Source of the DNA: Eonycteris spelaea | Lineage: Eukaryota; Chordata; Mammalia; Chiroptera; Pteropodidae | Reading direction: 5' to 3' | Assembly (NCBI GenBank): GCA_003508835.1 | Contig: PUFA01000164.1 | Location: 2,666,001-2,730,000 of the forward strand | Length of the DNA stretch: 64,000 nucleotides | Shown here: piece by piece, positions 59,381 to 64,000 of the stretch | Numbering within the stretch: position 1 is the first letter of the stretch | How the letters are laid out: every line of letters begins with the position of its first letter | Translations under genes and position numbers: made by a program | The notes under the pieces: generated by a model | Told to the model about the DNA's origin: nothing | The model's database searches: none | What the model saw: the letters and a program-made list of their open reading frames with translations, nothing else

Positions 59381-60652
59381 GACATTACATTTTGCTTCTT
59401 AGATGATCTCCAATGTTTTTTTTCAAAAAACCTCTAAATATATTCTCTTAAAAATTTTTCCATATTAACATTTAGAGTTGGAAAAATGTAATAAATACTT
59501 GTTTGAAAAATCAAGAATGCCAAGCAATATAGCAAAGCCATATGAACTTTCTTATGATAGAAAGTAGATGATTAAATGAACTGAAAATTAAGTGCAAGAA
59601 TACTACTATATAAAAGGAGAAAAGGAATGTCCAACTAATTGCACACTGAGAGATGTGGGGAAGGAGGTCTGAGACACTTCAAGTATGACTCAAGAAAAGT
59701 TACTGCTATGTGGCCTCCAGAAATAATGACAGAGGTGGTGTTACTTTATGCTCAGCCCGTTCATAGGGCTGAGAGGTAGCATTTCTGACTATGGTTAGGA
59801 GACAGTTTATTGCAAATGTTGGCTTGTCACAGACCATGGGTTTTCTTCCTTTCTTACTACTTAGGCTGCAGTAACTGATAACACTGCCATTAGGAAGAAA
59901 CATTTTTGAGAAAAAAAATGACTCGAATATAATACTGGAGAATCTGCTTTTTTAGTAGCTCTAATTTCACTGCAATCTCATAATCTATAAGCACAATCTA
60001 ATTGCCGATGGCGGGAAGTATTCATTTCTCGTGCTTAATACCTATAAGATCTATGTTCTGTGACCCATGGGTCTTTAGTGTGAACTCCAGGTTAATCTTT
60101 CTCTCTCCCAGAAGACATTTTCAAAGACTTATCTCCCATCTGTAGGTGGCAGTAAGTTATTACTATTTTTGTTACTCTGCCCAGTGGAAGGAAGATTAAA
60201 TCTAGTTTGGAAAAACAGAATATAAAGAGAATATTGTTCTACCTTTGGGCCAATATAAAGAACACTCTTCGGTTTTTTTGGATGGAAGTTTGATTGCCTC
60301 TCTCATTTAATTTGAGGTAAAATTGAAATACTTATGTATCTCACTGGACTGTCTTCTAGCTAGATGAACTTATGTTTACATCAGGCTAAGCAGACCTAGA
60401 ACAAGATGGTAAAATGGGTTTTGTATAAATCAGCAGTTCAAGAAACCCACTGTTTCTTAAGGTGATGTGTCTAAGCAAGATTAGTTTAAATCCTAAAGCC
60501 TGCTGTTATACTGATATTAAGCATGACATTTTGCTTTCAAGTATATGCATCGGAACACCAAATAATTATTCTTCCAATTCCACAACAAAAAAGATTTCTT
60601 TTTAAATCACTCCCTGATTTCCAACCACAGTGTTTAAGAGAAACAAAACCAA

Positions 60653-60653
<1 letters not shown>
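59381..60653. other. Unassigned sequence
   Basis: No recognised repeat or exon. Confidence 0.35.

Positions 60654-60690
<37 letters not shown>
60654..60690. repeat. (CA)n microsatellite, about 37 bp
   Basis: Pure CA array. Five overlapping ORFs on both strands run through it as artefacts. Confidence 0.98.
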
Positions 60691-60692
<2 letters not shown>

Positions 60693-62104
60693 AAAGCACA
60701 TAAAGGAAAGGGATTGTTGAATTGCGATTCTTTTCTGCATTGTCTTCTGCCCTGTGGTTTTTCATATGCAAAGCATGCATCCTTACAGATGGAATCCACC
60801 AGTCTTTACCATTAAGGGAAACACAGCAGGACCCAGAGAGGATTTGTTGAAGCTGAAAACTGACTTTATAATTTAGCTGAGTCTTGAAGCAGCATAAGTC
60901 ACACCATAAATCAGAATAGCAGATCCACAAATGCAAGGCAAATAGAGTGAAACATGAATTTTCCCCCTCATACTTCTCTTGTTAGTACAATTAAAACAAC
61001 CACCAGCTCCTTTATTGCTTGTGATTTAGCAGTTAGCCAAGGAAAGTGACAATTTCAGGCTACAGTAGACCGAGCCACAGGAAAAAGAAAATAATTGATA
61101 AGGTGAGCAATTGCTGTCATAATATGACAACAGAGAATTTCAGGTTTCTAAAATAAAACCCATCTTTCCGCCACATTGAATAGTTAGCACTTTTGCTTAG
61201 CTTAGCTTCATGGATGCTCCCTATTGGAGTAAACCAGCTTATACTTCTATTAGCTGTTTCTAGATTCCTCTAAAAAAAATTAACTGAGGCCACAGAGATT
61301 AAGTTGATTTAAAAAAAAATTGGCTTCAGGATGTATACTTAACATCACCTTTCCTGTGCTAGCAGAATGCTTTTGGCCTACAAGAGCCTTTCTATTCATG
61401 TTTTTACTATGTATAGGGCAGGATTCTTACTTTGCACAAAAAAAGCTTACTATCGATAAGCTTTGTTCCCACATAAGAGTCATGAAGGCTGGGATTCTGT
61501 AGTTTTTCAATCTTTGTTGTAGCAGCTGGCAGAAGAAAAGACAGTGTTGTAGCAGCTGGCAAAATGATAGAGATGAAGTATATTGCCCGAGGTTTAAAAT
61601 GCCTGCGTGTTGAAACGTAGTGTTTTTTGCTTCAGCTTTCCCAATCTAGTAAGTAACATTTATGTGCCATTTGAAAAATCAAAATGCATTTTATTTTTGA
61701 TGAACATGGAAGGCTTAACCCTTTAACAAGTACTCAGGTAACAAATTGTCTTCCTTCTTTCATAGAGTCAACTGGTGATGTAATAGATCTGCACAGCAAT
61801 GTATACTGACTTGTTCATGAGTAAGGATCTCTGTTCATTTCAACTCTAGTGCATAAATATTTTTTTGTGGAGTTGAGAGTGGTGGCTATGTCATTGGACT
61901 GACTGACCTGACTTCAGTGAAACACATGTAGCTTCATAGGTTAGCTTTTGCTCCTGCTTTGGTATTTATAAGATATGGGAGAATAGTTGGAATCTTTTTT
62001 TCATAACCAGGAGTTCGAAAGAAGAAGTAAGTTAGACCCAGAAGACAGAGACTGTAACAGAAGATATCATGTGTACCATGTGGAAAGAATCATGGGAATT
62101 TAGC
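60691..62104. other. Unassigned sequence with a 30-bp tandem duplication
   Basis: 'tgttgtagcagctggca' occurs at 61,515-61,531 and again at 61,545-61,561, a 30-bp spaced direct repeat. Otherwise nothing recognised. Confidence 0.45.
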
Positions 62105-62255
62105 ACAACATTATTGAAAGAATATGCAACATAAGATTCAAATGGACTTGGGATAAAATCCCAATTAAGCCACCTATGCTACTTATTGTGTGAACTTGAA
62201 TAAGATATTTTACCTTTTGGATGTCAATTTCCTTATTCTGTAAAAAGCGGTTGTA
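62105..62255 (+). mobile_element. MIR SINE
   Basis: 'ttattgtgtgaacttgaata' followed by 'agatattttaccttttggat' and 'gtcaatttccttattctgta' is the MIR core in plus orientation. Confidence 0.75.
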
Positions 62256-62309
62256 AAAGAAGCTTCATATTCACTTCTTTCAACATCCTGCCCTATATAA
62301 AACAAGTCC

Positions 62310-62490
62310 TTGAATTTGAATGGTGCCTTGCAATTTAAAACCTTTCCATAGTTTTATTTCACTCTTGTACAGCTCTGGGGAGTTGGCCCAGTCTGTGTTG
62401 GTATCTTTCTCATCTTATGGGCAAGAAACCAAGGGTTGGGGAGGTGAGGTGACCTGCCCCAAATCACATAGCTTTTAAGCAGCAGAATAA
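62310..62490 (-). mobile_element. MIR SINE
   Basis: 'cttatgggcaagaaaccaag' followed by 'ggaggtgaggtgacctgccc' and 'caaatcacatagcttttaag' is the antisense MIR core. It lies back to back with the plus-strand MIR at 62,105-62,255. Confidence 0.8.
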
Positions 62491-64000
62491 GTTTTAAAAA
62501 ATTACTCAGCAGTATTTAATAAGGTTGACTTTGCAGCTTAGTTCTGGGTTATGTAAGATTGTACTGTCACAATTGCCATTGGAATTACTGCCAGTTGTGA
62601 CTTTTTTAAAATTCTGCTTTCACTAATTATAACAAAAGGAGACCTTTCTAACATAGAGATGTGTGTGCCTTCTATACTTATTTTTTATATTTATATCTGT
62701 TATTTGGGGCTATTTCAGTTTGATATTTCTCTGCTTTTCCAAAGAATATTCTGTGAAAAAGACTCACTAAAATACCAGAAAAATAATGGATGCAAAGATT
62801 AGAAGAAAGCTTTAGTTTAAAATAAAAGTGTGGTTGCTTACATCATAATATTTTCAAGGGCACATAAATTTTTTACTTTGCTATCTTGCTTATGGCTTAT
62901 TTGTCTGTATGTGAAAAACAACAACAACAAAAATGACATCTGAATTTACAGCCACATCTAACAGGGGAGAAATGCAGGGGTATGTGTGGACGCATTTCTA
63001 TTTTCTTATTCTAAAAAGTGAACTAAAAAATAAAAGCACTAATGGAACTGAGATTGGAGCAAGAAAAGCAAGTGTGGGAAGATGGATAACCTTTGATGTC
63101 AAGTTGATTTTCGTATCTATGTGGTCCCATTTCAGTTTGAATATTAGCTATGAGATCCGCAGTTCCCTGTTCTACAGGCTAGAAAGGTGAAGGCAGAATA
63201 TTTCAGAGGTTTCTCAAAACTCTAATAAAAATCTCTTCTGCCAGATGACCCCTGATAAACTTCAGTCTTCTTTTCCGTAAAAATCCTCCCCGAGACGAGC
63301 TCAGAAAGGATGATGTTCACCACTATTAAGTCTCCAGTCAGCCATGTTAGGCAGTTGAGAAATTTCACTGTATTTTTTCCTGACTCGGCAGTTTTAGATG
63401 TTTTAGTCAGTAATGCAAATCGAACATAAGAACTTGGTAGGAATATGTGAAAACTAGGTCTATATTAGATTAAATATGTTTTTGATTGTAGTCAAGTAAT
63501 ATATAATATTTACCTAATGATGCGATGTATCAAAATTGAGTTTTGGTGAGGGTCTACATCATGAAGTTCAAATATTCCACTTCAATTTATGTTGTGCTTA
63601 TGCTTATACTTTCATAGTGAGATATTTTTAGTAGGACATCAATATGTGCTGTTTATGATACCAGCACTTATACATTATATTCTGGTGTCCTCATTATATT
63701 TCCTTATTTTGCTCTAGCACTGTGAATACCGAGCATCTATTTCTGGGCATATGAAAGACAACTGAGAAAATCTTTTAATATCATGGTCAGATGAAGTAAA
63801 AACTGAGAGGATACTCAGATGCGGCATATGATACGACAGATAAATCATTCTCAAACTGAAACTGATAGAAGAGATTGCTTGGTTGTTCTTGGAGTGTGGC
63901 TCTCCAGCATTAGGCTTGACTTTTTATTGTCTGGTCTACTTTGCAACTTTGTAGGGGCAGAGGATAACTTGTAAATTTTTGTCAGATAGAGATAAGAATA
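62491..64000. other. Unassigned AT-rich sequence
   Basis: No recognised repeat, exon or RNA gene. An 85-codon ORF at 62,933-63,190 matches nothing I know. Confidence 0.4.

Overview
The window is AT-rich eukaryotic, almost certainly placental-mammal, non-coding DNA. It looks intergenic or deep-intronic. I found no open reading frame longer than about 110 codons, no recognisable protein-coding exon, and no tRNA, rRNA or CRISPR array. Every short ORF that I could assign falls in a transposon fossil or a microsatellite. The recognisable content is old interspersed repeats (L2, MIR, MLT1-type LTRs, hAT and Tigger DNA transposons, L1/HAL1 fragments) plus CA/TG, TA and tetranucleotide microsatellites and homopolymer tracts.

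Taxon: the ancient repeats (L2, MIR, MLT1, Tigger, hAT) are typical of any placental mammal. Two L1 3' ends (18,828-19,305 on the minus strand and 58,930-59,050 on the plus strand) resemble the L1 3' UTRs I associate with bats. No Alu, carnivore tRNA-Lys SINE, ruminant Bov-tA, pig PRE1, horse ERE or vespertilionid VES SINE was noticed by eye. A bat lineage with little SINE activity, such as a fruit bat, is my best guess. This is inference, not proof.

Layout. 1-10.7 kb is mostly unassigned AT-rich sequence with a T28 tract, a TA array, a TG array, one MER5-like element and one segment that recurs at 13.8 kb. 10.7-13 kb is L2-rich: a plus-strand L2 at 11.3-12.9 kb carries a 523-bp Tigger-type element with a clean TA target duplication and a probable LTR. 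13-17.8 kb is largely unassigned. 17.8-19.85 kb holds two L1 copies, one showing a 5' inversion. 20.6-25.7 kb has L2, a HAL1/L1 ORF1-type fossil and an L1 3' end. 26.8-31.3 kb has two small hAT elements with 8-bp target duplications, a MER20-like element and a complex tetranucleotide array. 31.6-32.6 kb is an old minus-strand L1. 32.9-36.5 kb has a TG array, an A45 tract, two G-run clusters, a second tetranucleotide array and an LTR-like repeat. 37.7-48.8 kb is dense in MLT1, MIR and L2 with nested insertions. 48.8-55.2 kb is mostly unassigned, with one probable LTR and one MIR. 55.3-59.4 kb has a TA/TG array, a Tigger fossil that still encodes part of a transposase, a long minus-strand L2, MIRs and an L1 3' end. 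59.4-64 kb is mostly unassigned with a CA array and two MIRs.

There is no gene network to describe. The value of the window lies in its transposon stratigraphy (nested insertions, target duplications) and in a few unexplained non-repeat segments that could be regulatory. I found no evidence for a novel coding system. Repeat boundaries are by eye and usually good to tens of bases; boundaries supported by target duplications are better.
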